Assembly: GCA_014621425.1 (NCBI GenBank) | Contig: JAANBB010000059.1 | Coordinates: 62,001 to 126,000, forward strand | Direction of reading: 5' to 3' | DNA: 64,000 nucleotides | Origin: Cylindrodendrum hubeiense | Taxonomy: Eukaryota > Ascomycota > Sordariomycetes > Hypocreales > Nectriaceae | In this document: positions 33,662-47,885 of the stretch, piece by piece | Numbering within the stretch: the stretch's first letter is position 1 | Layout: each line of letters opens with the position of its first letter | Program-made: the position numbers and the translations under genes | Notes under the pieces: generated by a model | What the model was told of the DNA's origin: nothing | Databases searched by the model: none | The model's input: the letters and a program-made list of their open reading frames with translations, nothing else

Positions 33662-36600
33662 ATGACACGCTCTTTAGCCAGGTGGCTTCTTTTCTCTCTT
33701 TTATCCTCCCTTATTCTTGCGAAGTTTCATTCGCCCACTCTCTCCCCGCTTCCGTCTGGCCTGGATGAGACTGAGTCAACATTGATTGATAGATTCGACA
33801 GCCCAGTAGCTGCTCGATCAGATCTATCTATTGAGGATGCTCGCAAGCTCGTTGCAAAGGGCCAGATCGCCATGGCTGAGGAGAATGGCAAGATACTTCG
33901 CAAAACACATGATCGCCATGGCGCCGTTAAGGCAGCCAACAGTTACGATGCCTCTGGTGATGTGCCGACGTTGAAGTACAAAAATGAGCCTGTCTCTGAG
34001 AAGCGGGACTCTGCAAGTTCGTCTGGCTCGTCATACAAAGTTCCCGTGGAGCTTATCCAAGCTGCAAGAGTCTTGGCTGAGGCATATCCACTGGCGCTGG
34101 ACGGTGACTCTCAGTTTATTGACCAGTCCAAAAGCCTCAGAGCTGAACGCAGCCAACGTGACACATTCGCCATGGCTCCCGTTCTGCAAAAGGGAGACGG
34201 TTTGAGTACATTTGGCGCCAAGCCTGGTGCTGCTTATCGTTTTTCTGGCAACGAGTCCGAGTCTGGGCAACCGGAAGACACAGACGGCGGCCTTGAGAAA
34301 CGATCAGTTTCCCACTGGTGGATGGCCAACATCAAGCAGCAAGGATCCAGCCCCTTCGCCCCGGAAGGCTACAAGGTGAGTTAGATGAGTTCCTCAGGTT
34401 TGTAGGATACTAACGTTATCAGGTCTGGAGAAACGTTAAGGATTACGGCGCCAAAGGTAAGGCCCCATCTTTCTCGATGTGAGACACCTTGAAACTAACA
34501 GCCGGTAGGTGATGGCAAGTCTGATGACACTGAGGCTATCAACCGCGCCATATCTGACGGCGGAAGGTGTGGTCAGAACTGCTCCGGAAGCACCGTCTAC
34601 CCAGCTACTGTCTACTTTCCGCCCGGTGTCTATCTGGTCAGCAGTTCTATCATTCAGTACTACAACACTGAGATTGTTGGAGATGTGAGTTCTACCTCTG
34701 TTTATTCTGAGAAATTCTGACCAGGCAGCCACTGAATGAACCCCGAATTGTTGCCGCCCCTAGTTTCGTTGGACTTGGTGTCATTACCACCAACGTCTAC
34801 AACAGTGAAGATACCCAGTCGTGAGTTTACTTATCTATGGTATTAAACCCTTAACTCACTCATCTCTCTAGGTACTCGAATACTCGGAACTTTCTCCGCA
34901 GTGTGAGAAATCTTTATATCGATATTCGCCACACCCCGAAAAAGGCCCAGGTCTGCGGTATTCATTGGCAGGTTGCTCAAGGGACATCCATTGAGAATGT
35001 CGTTTTCTGGGCCGACACCGCTGAAGACACTACGCAGCAGGTAAATTGATGACTTTTCCGGATCTTAGCAGATACTAACATTTTCAGGGCATCTACATGG
35101 AGAATGGAAGTGGCGGCTTTCTATCGAACCTATTGTTCGTTGGTGGCAAATACGGGTAAGGTGACAGAGAACCACAACTGGACATTGACTAACATGGCGC
35201 AGCGCCTTCATGGGCAATCAGCAATTTACCGCAAGTGAGCTATGGTTTACGGACATTGTAGACACCGCAATCCAGCTTCGTTGGGATTGGGGCTGGACCT
35301 TCCAGGGCATCAATTTCAAGAATGTCAGGACTGGATTCAAGATCGTCGGCGGGGATCAAAAGGTGAGTCACGCTAGCCTTTGGAGTGTTGCATTCGCTGA
35401 CTTATCTAGACTGCAGATTATCAGGGTGTAGGATCTATGGTAGTCACAGATGTGCAAGGAGAGGCCATGGATACCTTGATCTCGTCTTCTCTTCACACTG
35501 ACAACTCCACTTCAATGCTCATTCAAAACGCCTTACTAAAGGATGTCGATACGTTTATTATCGATGAGATCCGTGGCGAAGTTCTTTTACCTGGAGATGG
35601 TGATGAAGAGAAGATCCTCCCAATCGAGTCGTGGGGTTTTGGCCGCGTCACGGATACTGGGGGCAACACCACCTTCGTTAACGGTGGGAATATCGCAGCC
35701 CCCAAAAGGAACTCGACATTAACAAGACCTGGACCATCAAAGACCCTCCGAAACATTGAATATTTCTTCACTAGGAGACGCCCTAGCTACGCGAATCTTG
35801 GGGGTTGCGAGTTAGTCGACGTGAAATCATGGGGTGCTAAGGGAGACGGCAAATCGGATGACACAGCTGCGTTGAACCGCGCTTTCAAAGCCGCAGCCAA
35901 CATGTCGGCTGTTGTCTATGTTCCATATGGTGTCTATATAATCAGGGATACAGTCACCATCCCTGTCGGTTCTCGGGTCATCGGGCAAACCTGGCCTCAG
36001 TTTATGGGGGCCGGTGCCAAGTTCGAAGACATCAACAAGCCCAAACCCGTGGTTCGAGTTGGAGTGTCTGGAAACAAGGGAGTTGCCGAGATCCAATCAC
36101 TCATGTTTACAGTCCGCGGTCCTACAGCGGGCGCTATTCTCCTCGAATGGAACGTTCACGAGTCCTTCCAAGGATCAGCCGGCCTTTGGGGTGAGTTATC
36201 CTTCGCAAACTTGATCTAGGATGCTAACGTCTACAGACTCCCACTTCAGAGTTGGCGGCGCCGAGGGTAGCAACCTTCAAGCCCAAGATTGCCCCAGTCT
36301 TCCAAATACTATGAACTCCGGGTGCATCGCAGCATCTCTGATGCTCCATGTCACACCCAAGGCGTCTGCGTACCTTGAAAATGTCTGGGTTTGGGCAGCG
36401 GACCACGACATTGACGACAACAAGCAAGCAAATATTGACGTATATGCGGCAAGGGGCATACTTATCGAGAGTAGCGGGCCTACCTGGCTCTGGGGAACGT
36501 CAGTCGAGCACTGCATTCTCTACCAATACCAGCTCTCTGGTGCAGAAAACGTCATGATGGGCTTGGTCCAAACCGAGTCCCCTTACTTCCAGCCCTACCC

Positions 36601-38264
36601 ATCAAGCCCTGGTCCTTTCTACAACCAACTGGGCGCTTTCCCCGATGACCCGAATTTTCAAGACTGTGCTGAAGATGATGCCTCTTGTGGGTTCTCCTGG
36701 GGAGTTCGGGTGATCGACTCAAAGACTGTCTACGTCCTCGGCACTGGGCTGTACTCCTGGTTCCAGAAGTACGATCGCAAGTGTATCGACAACGGCAAAA
36801 TGAATTGTCAGGAAAAGATCTTCTATACTGAACAGACTTCTGACATATGGATCTACAACCTCGTTACCATAGGCGTCACCGAAATGATCTCACCGTTCAG
36901 CGGCGAGCCAATGGACGCAATATCCAACCGCAATGGCTTTGCATCTTCTCTGCTTGCCTGGAGAGGAGGCATTAATGAAACTACAGGCCTGCGAGAGTTT
37001 GACGGCTATATCTTGCATAGCCCTGAGACGGTTGGAAATGCCAAGAACTTGACCCAAGCTTGTCGAAAAGCACTAACGGCCAAGGTCAAGTGTCATGACT
37101 ATACACGAAAGTTCACCACGCCACGATATCACGGCATCATCCCCACCAACAACGTCAAGGTGGCTTGGATATGCGCAGACGAGTGTAAACAATCCATTGA
37201 TCAATGGGTTGATTCCGTTGGAAGGGTCTGCAAGGGGCAAACGTGGGCAAATGGCGCACCAGCCGAATACATGGGAGGACATATCCAGTATGCCCTCAAA
37301 GAACAATGCCAAAGGGATGATGGAACGAACAAGTGGTGTAATGGTAAGCAACAACGATACTTGACCGAAGGCGCACTAGCTAACACTTCTAGATATCATT
37401 GCCGACTTCGACAATTTTACCTCTTTTGATGAAGAGCGCCAGGAACAAATCTGTTCAGACTGCTACGTGGGACGATTGCAGATGATGCAGGCTAGTCCAT
37501 ACTCGATCTACAGGGCGTACACCTTTTACCAAGACGCCCTGAAGTCTGTCAAGCAGAGGTGCAATCTCAAAAAACAAGAGACCGAGCCTCAACCTCCTCT
37601 TATTCCTGTTCAGTCGGAGCCCGAAACATGGTGCTTATCAAACAACATCTACAACACCACTGACGGAGATACCTGCGACTCAATCGCCAAGAAGTTCAGC
37701 GTTTCATCTGCATCCATCTATATTGGCAACTCCAACGTACAAAACTGCTCAAGCATCGACGCCGGAACTAGTGTCTGTCTGTCACTCGAGTGTGACACAT
37801 ATGCCCGTGAATCTAAGCAAGATTGCATGGCTGTCTCTATCGTCACTGGAGTCAAGATTCCCAAAATCAAGCAGTTTAACCCATGGATCACAAACAAATG
37901 CGACAACATTAAAACGGCAAGTTTGACTTACGGAAACGTTCTCTGTGTCTCTCCTATTGGTGGAGAGTTCAGGGACACGGCCAACAAAACAAGGGGCAGC
38001 ACGGTGAACCCCGAGTATACAAGGAAGGCGGTAGATCCTCCAGCGAAGGCTGAAGTTGCTCACGGAACTACCCTCAACTGCGGCCGTTGGCATACCGCCC
38101 AAAAGGGAGAGAATTGCGCAAGCATTATGCAAAACTTGATCACTTCTTCCTTATTCCGCAAAATCAACCCTTCTCTTCGTGGTGGCGACTGTACGTCAAA
38201 GCTTGTGTCTGGTCTGTCTTACTGCAATGGGCCTATCCCAGGATGGAGTAGCAAGGAGAAATGA
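33662..38264 (+). CDS. GH55 beta-1,3-glucanase with three C-terminal LysM modules
   Basis: Ten exons: 33662-34375, 34423-34456, 34509-34684, 34729-34820, 34872-35040, 35088-35155, 35203-35362, 35410-36190, 36237-37343 and 37393-38264. Introns are 44-52 bases and phases close to 1390 residues. The ATG at 33662 begins a signal peptide (MTRSLARWLLFSLLSSLILA). After a propeptide-like region with KR sites come two right-handed beta-helix halves, each opened by a YGAKGDGKSDD / WGAKGDGKSDD block (about residues 245 and 610), as in GH55 exo- or endo-beta-1,3-glucanases. From about residue 1180 there are three Cys-bearing LysM-like modules (about 1180-1230, 1235-1290 and 1329-1380), which bind chitin or its fragments. 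The enzyme should act outside the cell on beta-1,3-glucan in chitin-containing walls. Catalytic residues were not mapped. Confidence 0.92.
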
Positions 38265-40149
38265 GGTTTCTCCCAATCTCTAGTCTGGCAGACTAGTTAA
38301 CGCACTTAAGCCATGTAACTCATTCATACCTCAATATCCTAAAGACATACAAGTTGTCTTGAACCCTTTTACACATTTGCATTTGGTTTGATCTGAGATT
38401 TTCTATGGCATCATGCGAATCATTGGCAATCTGACTGGCCCCAATCTACAGTCTTGATCCCCCAAGCGACAAGCCAGTTGTTTCCTCGCTGCCATGCAGA
38501 ACACGCCAGAAGAACTACTCAGCCATGCGAGCGACGAGGTTGATGCGGCAGTGGCTGTTTGTGAGTTGATGGGATTGCCAACACGAGCGGCCGAGGCCTG
38601 CAGGATATTCGACCTTTCGGCCATGGTAGCACGCATCACACATAACGGCTGCAGAGCCAGCTGCTCCTCGATGACAGGGATCGGGAGCTATTTAAGGTGC
38701 GAGTCTCCTGGAGACCAAACTTAGCTCGCAGTCGCCATTCCTCGGTATGTGGGGTTCCCACGAAAATGCGTATTTTGCTCTAGTCCCTGAGCCAATCGTG
38801 CGACTCAGCGAAGCTAGATGAGCTCCGCCGGAGCTGGCTCACCCTTTAGGGGTCGGTGTAGGGTAGCGGGAAGCACCTCACCACTCAAGCCATACGACAT
38901 GGTTATTTCGTAGTCTATGATGGGAAGCATATTGTTGCGATGGGGGGTTTTATTTCCATGTGCAATTTACTCAATCTGTGACTATGTCAAGTCCTTGGTG
39001 ATCAGTTTTACTCAATTGGCTAGGTTTGGATGTCGAAACACGTAAACGCAATACAAAATGAAGAGAACACATTCCGTCCTTCTAATTATTGCTAAAATAC
39101 CGTTGAATTCAATTGTTTGATCCCCGAAAGTTAGAAAGAATAGAAAGACAGCAAACTAACTATTGACCTAACTCACGCTGGTTATTCATGTTCGGCTGCA
39201 GGTGTGATTGTGATGCTTTGGATGCATGTAACGACATCGCGTAATTTTGGCCAAGCATTTAGTTGTACGACGCAGTGTAAACGTTGCAATACCAAGCGTC
39301 CTGCTGATTGTTTTTTCCTGACAGAAATTTACTCGATGAACAACTTTGGAGAATGCGCAAACTTCGACGATGATCTTTGTCAACTGTTGATCGATGTGCA
39401 GTCGTCTCCCCACCTGAGTACCAAACTAGACAGACAAACGCCTCGCCATGTCCCCTGGCATCAATCTGCTTGTCCGCTGTGCGATCTCCGCCCTTAAGAA
39501 GGTAATACGTAGTTCACAGTCGTGACAGGTATTACATTGGTTAAACTGCATAGGAACATCGTCCCCGTTTTGATGTCCTGGGGTATGTCTGACAACACAT
39601 TTATCTGCTTGCTTCACCTAGTTCACGGTGTAGATTAGAAACCCGATTTGATCCTGGAGTTTGGACAGGTGGAGAACAAGGCAAATGTGGATGGTGTCAG
39701 AGTCGCCGTACGGGTCATTGAGCTCTGCGTTGTTTGAAGAGATGCGCGGTACGAGCAGCAGAACAACCTGCGGAATAAAGTCCTTCTTCAGCAGCTCTCA
39801 GGCTTTGAAGTGAATTTGTGCGCTAGAAGTTTTCGAAACAACGGCCAATATTAAGGAACAACAAGTGCTAGTTTCAAGGAATCTCAAGAGGCGATGATCA
39901 ACAAACCATGAGGGACAGAACATGTCGCATCGAGTGGAAGATGGCACGAGACTGACCAGCCACCAGGAACGGTAGGCATGCGAGGGACGAGAGGAATCAA
40001 TGACATGGCACGAGAGGTGAACAGCAAATGTAGTCCGATTGTAATTTTGGAATCTCATTGATTCATAATCCCAGGTGCTCATCCCATCCTTTTTTTGAAT
40101 GCAGACGTTAACATCACAAAACCAGACTCCATCCCAATCTTCCTCAAAT
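38265..40149. other. Intergenic region, 1.9 kb
   Basis: Holds the second copy of the dispersed repeat (38885-39045). A 76-codon ATG-started frame at 38494-38724 has no recognisable features. No supported gene. Confidence 0.55.
38885..39045 (+). repeat. Dispersed repeat, copy B
   Basis: Homologous to 25648-25818 in the same orientation and less AT-rich. Copies A and B flank the unknown gene, the chitinase and the glucanase. No recognisable copy of the broken secreted-protein gene precedes this copy. Confidence 0.75.
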
Positions 40150-40855
40150 CTAGACCTTAGGGGTGTTGGGGATGATCTTCTTGCCGTCCTTGTTGTAGCG
40201 GACGCGAGGGGGAGGGGCACGGTTGCGGCGGCCGACGACGGATCGGACACTGTAAATTTCATCAGCACTTTTGTCCAACGTACCTCACGGGACTCTCGTT
40301 GAGAGGTTGGGAGTGTGTTTGCAAGTACGACCAAGGTTCTTCTGAAACACATACGCAACCAAGGCGCAGTTGTCACACTCCCAGGGAGGACAACGTACCG
40401 GACAATCTTGCCGTGAATGGCGCAAGAGACGCAGTACTGCAGCTTCAGGTACATCTTGGGTACGGTGTACTCTGCGAAAACAGAGGCATCGGAGATGTCA
40501 CCTAAGAGAGGGTTAGAATTGTTTCGTGAAGTGTACATTTCGGGGGATGTGTTTTGACGTACGAATGGCAGCAGACTCAACCATGTTGCGGATGGTGAAG
40601 CGCTTGATGGCCTTGTCCTTGGGCGTGCATCGCGAGCAGTTGCTGCAGCGGATGGGCTTGACGTGGCCGCGACCCTTCTTGTTGCGGCCGCTAAGAGGGA
40701 AATGTTAGTATGTGTCGCAATGGAGTAGCTGGAAGCCGTCGTTGCGAGGGCGCTCGAGATCTCTCGTCGTGAGAGGCATCGTCGGCGGACGGCAGGACAA
40801 CGGCAATCGGCAGCGGGGGGGAGGAATCGTACTTGTTCTTTCTCTTCTTGACCAT
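40150..40855 (-). CDS. RPS26: 40S ribosomal protein eS26
   Basis: Four exons on the minus strand: 40855-40833, 40690-40563, 40501-40399 and 40249-40150; 117 residues. The protein has the eS26 pattern: [16 protein letters not shown] start, the zinc-binding [47 protein letters not shown], and [10 protein letters not shown]. The first exon has 23 bases, and introns 1 and 3 are long (142 and 149 bases), as is common in fungal ribosomal protein genes. It is a component of the small subunit near the mRNA exit. It is divergent from the ubiquitin-eS31 gene. Confidence 0.97.
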
Positions 40856-43023
<2,168 letters not shown>

Positions 43024-44661
43024 CTACTCGTCATCCGCGGCCTTGGACTTTCTCTTCTTCTTCTTCTTCTTCTCGCCGTCAGCCTCCTTGGGGGCCTCCT
43101 CCTCATCCTCTACCTTGCGCTTCTTCTCTTTCTTTTCCTTCTTCTCCTTCTTCTCTTTCTTGTCCTTCTTCTCCTTCTTGGCAGACTCGGGGGCGGGGGC
43201 ATCAGCCATCTCCTCGTCGTCATTGCCGCCCTCGTCAAGGATGTCCATAACACCCTTCTGTAAAGGCGTTAGCATTAATTCTGTCAGTGAAATCAAACAA
43301 TAAACGTACCATGACATCAGCGTTCTTAGCGGGCTTCTTGCCGGTGGCGTAGAACTCCAGGCGGTCCTCGACCTGCTGCTTCAGGGCCTCACCGAACTTG
43401 GTGGAGGGCTCCTCAGAGAAGTTGTCGATACGGCTGGCCATACTGCACTTGTTGGCGAGGTATCGGGAGATGCGACCCTTGTTGCGGACACCGGCCTTGC
43501 CAATGAAGCTGCTGTGGTAGATGAGACCGTACTTGGGGGTGTTGCTCTTGGTCTTGAGAGCACGGAACAGGGCCTTCTCGGCACCAAGGATCTGCAGAGT
43601 GGAGGCAGGGTACTTGGAAAGGTTGGTCAGGGAACCGGCGTGGGAGATGAGGCGAGCGGCAACGGGGGTGCCGATCAGGACCTGCAGGTTGGGAGCGACG
43701 TGGTGCATCTTCTTCTCGAGGTAGAGGGAAGTCGACTTTCGGTTCTCGGCCTGCTTGACAACGGCCAAGGCGAAGCTGTGGACAATCTCAAGATCAGCGG
43801 CGGAGATATCAAGACCCATGGAGACCTTGGCAGCGTCGATGATGTCCTGGGCCTTGTCACCATCCTCGCCGATGATGGCAGCGATGTCGTGGAGCTTGTC
43901 ATCGTTGAGGCTCTTCTTGTCGCCAATGGCAAGGACAAGCTTGGTGTAGGTCAGGTTGTCGGGGACAATCTTGACCAGCTCGGGGAAGTGCCATCCGTAC
44001 CACTCGCGAACACGCATGAAGAACTGGTTCACGCCCTTGTCCTGGAAGTCGATGGTGGCGCTGGCCTGGATGATGTGGTTGTCGTTGCGGGTAACGCTGA
44101 ACTTGACCTTGGCACGGGAGTAGGCGTGGCCCATACCCAGACCGGCCTTCTCAACATCGCCGACCTTGAGGTTGGCGAGCAGCTTGTCGGCGTGCAGGCG
44201 AATGCCACGGATGACGTCCGCGACAACCTCATTCGTGTCGGCGGTCTCGCACTCGAGGCCGGGGAACTCGGCCTTGATCGCACCAGCAAGGTTCTTCTCG
44301 GAAACACCCAACACGACCTTGGTCTTCTTGCCGCTGGTCTTGGGGAGGTTGAGTTCGAGGACGTTCTTGAGGTAGTCGGAGACGATACCCTCGGACACGA
44401 GGTTGATGTTCTCGAGAGCCTCAACGTGACCCCTGCGCGTAACAGTCAGTACCTCCGCATCATCTAGGCCACACTGGGGATGTAATCGTACTTGAAGGGG
44501 GTGAAGTTCTCGAGCTTGACCATCTTGCCAAACTTGGCGAGATCGAGGCCGGCGGCCTGGGTCTCCTTCAACTTCAGGCCCACAGCATCCTGCTGATGGA
44601 CCACCTTGAAGATGGCATAGCCAACGGGCGACTCGTACAGAGCGTAATCGATATGCGACAT
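43024..44661 (-). CDS. NOP56: Box C/D snoRNP core protein Nop56
   Basis: Three exons on the minus strand: 44661-44492, 44432-43310 and 43257-43024, with introns of 59 and 52 bases; 508 residues. It has the Nop56 N-terminal domain (HIDYALYESPVGYAIFKV), a coiled coil, and the NOP RNP-binding domain (MRVREWYGWHFPELVKIV, GTPVAARLISHAGSLTNLSKYPAST, KYGLIYHSSFIGKAG). The first motif and PELVKIV separate it from Nop58. The tail is a nucleolar KKE/KKD repeat with an acidic patch. Nop56 pairs with Nop58 and fibrillarin to 2'-O-methylate rRNA. Confidence 0.96.
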
Positions 44662-45092
44662 GTTGTTTCGTCCCAGCCTGGTGCCGCAATTGGAGGGGAG
44701 GGGGGTATCGTTTTACGAGTGGTGATGTCTCGAGACTGAGATTTTCGCACTTTTTTCCCAGTGGAAAATTTCTGGCAGCTCGAAAGCTGGCGCACGGGCC
44801 GCTACCAGCCGCTTGTGGCTGGTGCTGAGATCACGTGAGCTCTGGTCAGCCACGCTTAAGAGTTCTCCCAGCATGACGCCGCAAGTGATGAGCAATGCGA
44901 TGACTTGGTTATTTCTTTCATTAAAATTTGTATTGGAGCGCATTGTCAATTGTTATTCAAATTCCATTGGATTTATTTCATTCTTTTGTAGGATTCTGGA
45001 GTGTAGCCTTGGCCCAAATGTCAACGATAGGCCTTCCACTCATACGCTGGCGCAGTCATTCTCTCATCCACCTCGTCCCACTATAACTCCAC
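44662..45092. other. Intergenic region; Nop56 promoter
   Basis: Upstream of Nop56 and downstream of the chitinase gene. CACGTG at 44832-44837 lies about 170 bases before the Nop56 start and may be an E-box. Confidence 0.5.
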
Positions 45093-46428
45093 TTAATTCT
45101 GAGGGAACCCATTCCGCAGGTTATCATACTTGGTCGCCGGGTACTCGAGGCAATTGTCCTGCCTCAGCAGCGCGTGCGGTCCCCCCAAAGTATTTACTAC
45201 CGTCCCGATCAAGCTAGCCTCTCCCTCCTTGTCGGCGCTGCTCTCCCACCACATAGCGCCGCCCAGCCGGTGCTGCTTGATGTATTCGGCCTTGATGCGC
45301 GCCATTTCAGGCGTGTCATACGACACCAGCTTTCGCTGTTGCGGGTTGTAGCAGTAGGTCGCGCTACAACCCCCGTCAGATTGCTCCTGGAATCCCTCCA
45401 GGGGTAGTTTCTTGTAGTCGTGCACGCCATTCTCCCAGCTGCCCTCTCCGATGCCCTGGAAGGGACGGCCGGGCCCGTCAGTGTTCTCAAAGGCACGGCC
45501 GTAGAGGGGCATGCCGAGAACGATCTTGGAGGGATGGACACCACTCCTGGTGTAAAATTCAAGGGCAGAGGAGGTCGAGAAGGGTGTGGAGCTGGGGTTC
45601 TCTCGCGAGGGATACAGGTTAGCCTGGTGGCCGCTGAGCTGGTCCCACGAGCCGGCGTAGTCGTAGGCCATCAGGTTCCAGAAGTCCAGGTAACGATCCA
45701 TGCCGCGGATGTCCATCTTTTCATAGTTCTGGGCACCGGCGGGGCAGGCCACGGTGATCTCGAAGTGGTGGTTGGGGTTGCTGAGGGTGCGGGCATAGAG
45801 ATCTAGCTCCTGGCGGACAGCAGCCAGCAACTCGACAAAGTTCCTGGCCTCGTCGGCATTCTGAGGGTACTCCCAGTCAATATCGATGCCGTCGAAGCCG
45901 AGCGTCTTGAGTAGCTCTACGCTGGACCTGGCAAACGTCTGTCGGCCCTCTGGCGTGCTGGCTGGGCCCTTGAAGTTGGAGCTGTAGGTCCAGCCACCGA
46001 TTGAGAGAAGAACTTTGAGGTTGCGGTTGCGCTTCTTGAGGAGGTTGAGTTGCTTGAGGCAGCCGTAGAGGTTGGTGCCGGTGTCGTTCCAGGAGTCTCC
46101 CTCCCAGTGGATGTCGGTGTCGGCCCAACCGTCGGTCAGGTGGCTGTGGAGAAGGTGAGCGACGAGTTAGATGCTCTAGAGTAATGATACTTACACCTCA
46201 CCGGTGTCGCTGCGGACATTGGCAAATGAATAGAGCACATGAGTGAGCTTCTCGGCGGGAAGTTCCTGGGGGCGGTGCTTTCGGGCGTAGATGGCCCTGG
46301 GGAGCGGACAATGTTAGCAACGAGGTACCTGGTGAGAAGAGCTATCCACATGAGGAGCTTCAGCGTCAGACGACGTACCAGTTGACGTAGTAGGCAACCG
46401 AGCGGAAGCCTTCAGATCCTCCACCCAT
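45093..46428 (-). CDS. GH18 chitinase without signal peptide (ChiB-like)
   Basis: Three exons on the minus strand: 46428-46379, 46296-46195 and 46143-45093, with introns of 82 and 51 bases; 400 residues. It is one GH18 barrel: VAYYVNW at strand 1, VLLSIGGW, the complete catalytic motif [18 protein letters not shown], and [12 protein letters not shown] near the end. All the residues changed in the large chitinase are present here. The start [17 protein letters not shown] leaves no room for a signal peptide, as in Aspergillus ChiB-type enzymes that act in autolysis and wall recycling. An upstream exon adding a signal peptide is possible but I see none. Confidence 0.93.
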
Positions 46429-47885
46429 CTTGACGGCTGGAAGGGGATGATCGGGAAGGGAATCGCGGAAGTAGAAGGCAAATAATAGGACGACAAGGGC
46501 GCCGATGAGTAGAGATCCGAGCTGCGTGGCACTTCCAATCCGTGAACCTGGCCGCTGCTGTCGAGGATCCGTGGTGGGCAGCTATTTATTGTCCGTATCC
46601 GTTCTTGTAGAGGGGTAGCTAATGCTGAGAAGAGGGGCCAAAGGTGGGGACTTTGAAGGAGCTTATTGCTTGGAGGATGGATGAAGACAAGACGGAGAAG
46701 AAGTATCAAGTATAAATGTTGTAGAGCTATTGGACTTACTCAGCTCCCCCACACGGACGCCGCTTATGAGATCCGGCTGCCTCAATGATCCAGCCCAGCT
46801 CATGAACGGGCTGTCTTGTCTCATGGAAGGCGTCGTCATGGGCCTTGGTGATTGGCGTGGGTGCCCCAGCCCCAGCGGTGGCGGTGCGCTTTACCAAGGG
46901 CAGGCCAAGCCCCAGAAGCAGCCAAGCAAACAAGCTCCCCGGGCAAGTGGCAATGCCCTGCGGCCGTGAGCCACGTTTCTCAGCTGAAGAGTGGCGGTAA
47001 GATGGGCATGAACTGCCATGGATTATTGATGGCGGAAATCCTGTTTTTGGTGATGGTACCGAGAGTAGCTCCGTTGGAGGCTTGAAGCAGCCACACCCAT
47101 ACGTAATATCCAGCAATCCAAGGGGTCTTGCATCTGCAGTGGAACCAACGCTTGCTCGTCCTCTCTGACATACGGATGGCTCGGGTAATGCCAAGTTTCC
47201 TCTATCCCCAATCACAAGTATGTACGGAAATCCACAAAGACGGATCCAATTCGATGGAACTCGTCAGTCCTTTATTGGACAAGACATTGCCCATTGTTCA
47301 CACCACAAAATTTGTGCTGATGGTCTCCATTAGCATGTGCTTACCCTAGACCAATAACACGCCCTGAGTTGCCCATCCTCAATTGGATATCGTTGCCCAA
47401 TGGCCCCAAAGACAGCATTTAGCTGACGTATTTGTAATACTGTCGCCATTCGCCTGCATATTCATTAAAAAATTCACGCATCAGATTCATAACTTTGGGG
47501 TGCATCTCCCCAACGAACTAATGCTGTATGGTCCGTCCATTTAAGGCTTGAAGGGCAATATAGAAAAGAACCGCAAATAAAATAAAGAACCTTTTAATAA
47601 ACATAATTGGAATTATTCATTTGCTATTATACAAGATGTATCATATTGAATACCAGAATATTAGGCTGTATCTTTTGCACATGGAGCAAATGTGTGCGTG
47701 AGAACAACCACACTTTAATTTGAACCAGCGTGTCGTGTACATTGAGACGATGGCATGTTATACTGTCTCAAAGATACTATCTGAATGCCACCATTCAACC
47801 CAATGCGACTCTTAAAATGGACATATAGCTAGCTGCTCATTAGGGTATCTTAACGCCGCGTATCCCGCCCAAGTCTACCCTGGAA
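46429..47885. other. Intergenic region, 1.5 kb
   Basis: Promoter side of the chitinase at its left end, 3' flank of the MFS gene at its right. Frames here are unconvincing. No repeat or RNA noted. Confidence 0.5.

Noticed and set aside
43514..44467. 317-codon plus frame across Nop56
   Set aside because: It is the antisense shadow of the conserved Nop56 exon.
46736..47215. 159-codon minus frame upstream of the chitinase
   Set aside because: Low-complexity composition, no family resemblance and no good start; treated as intergenic.
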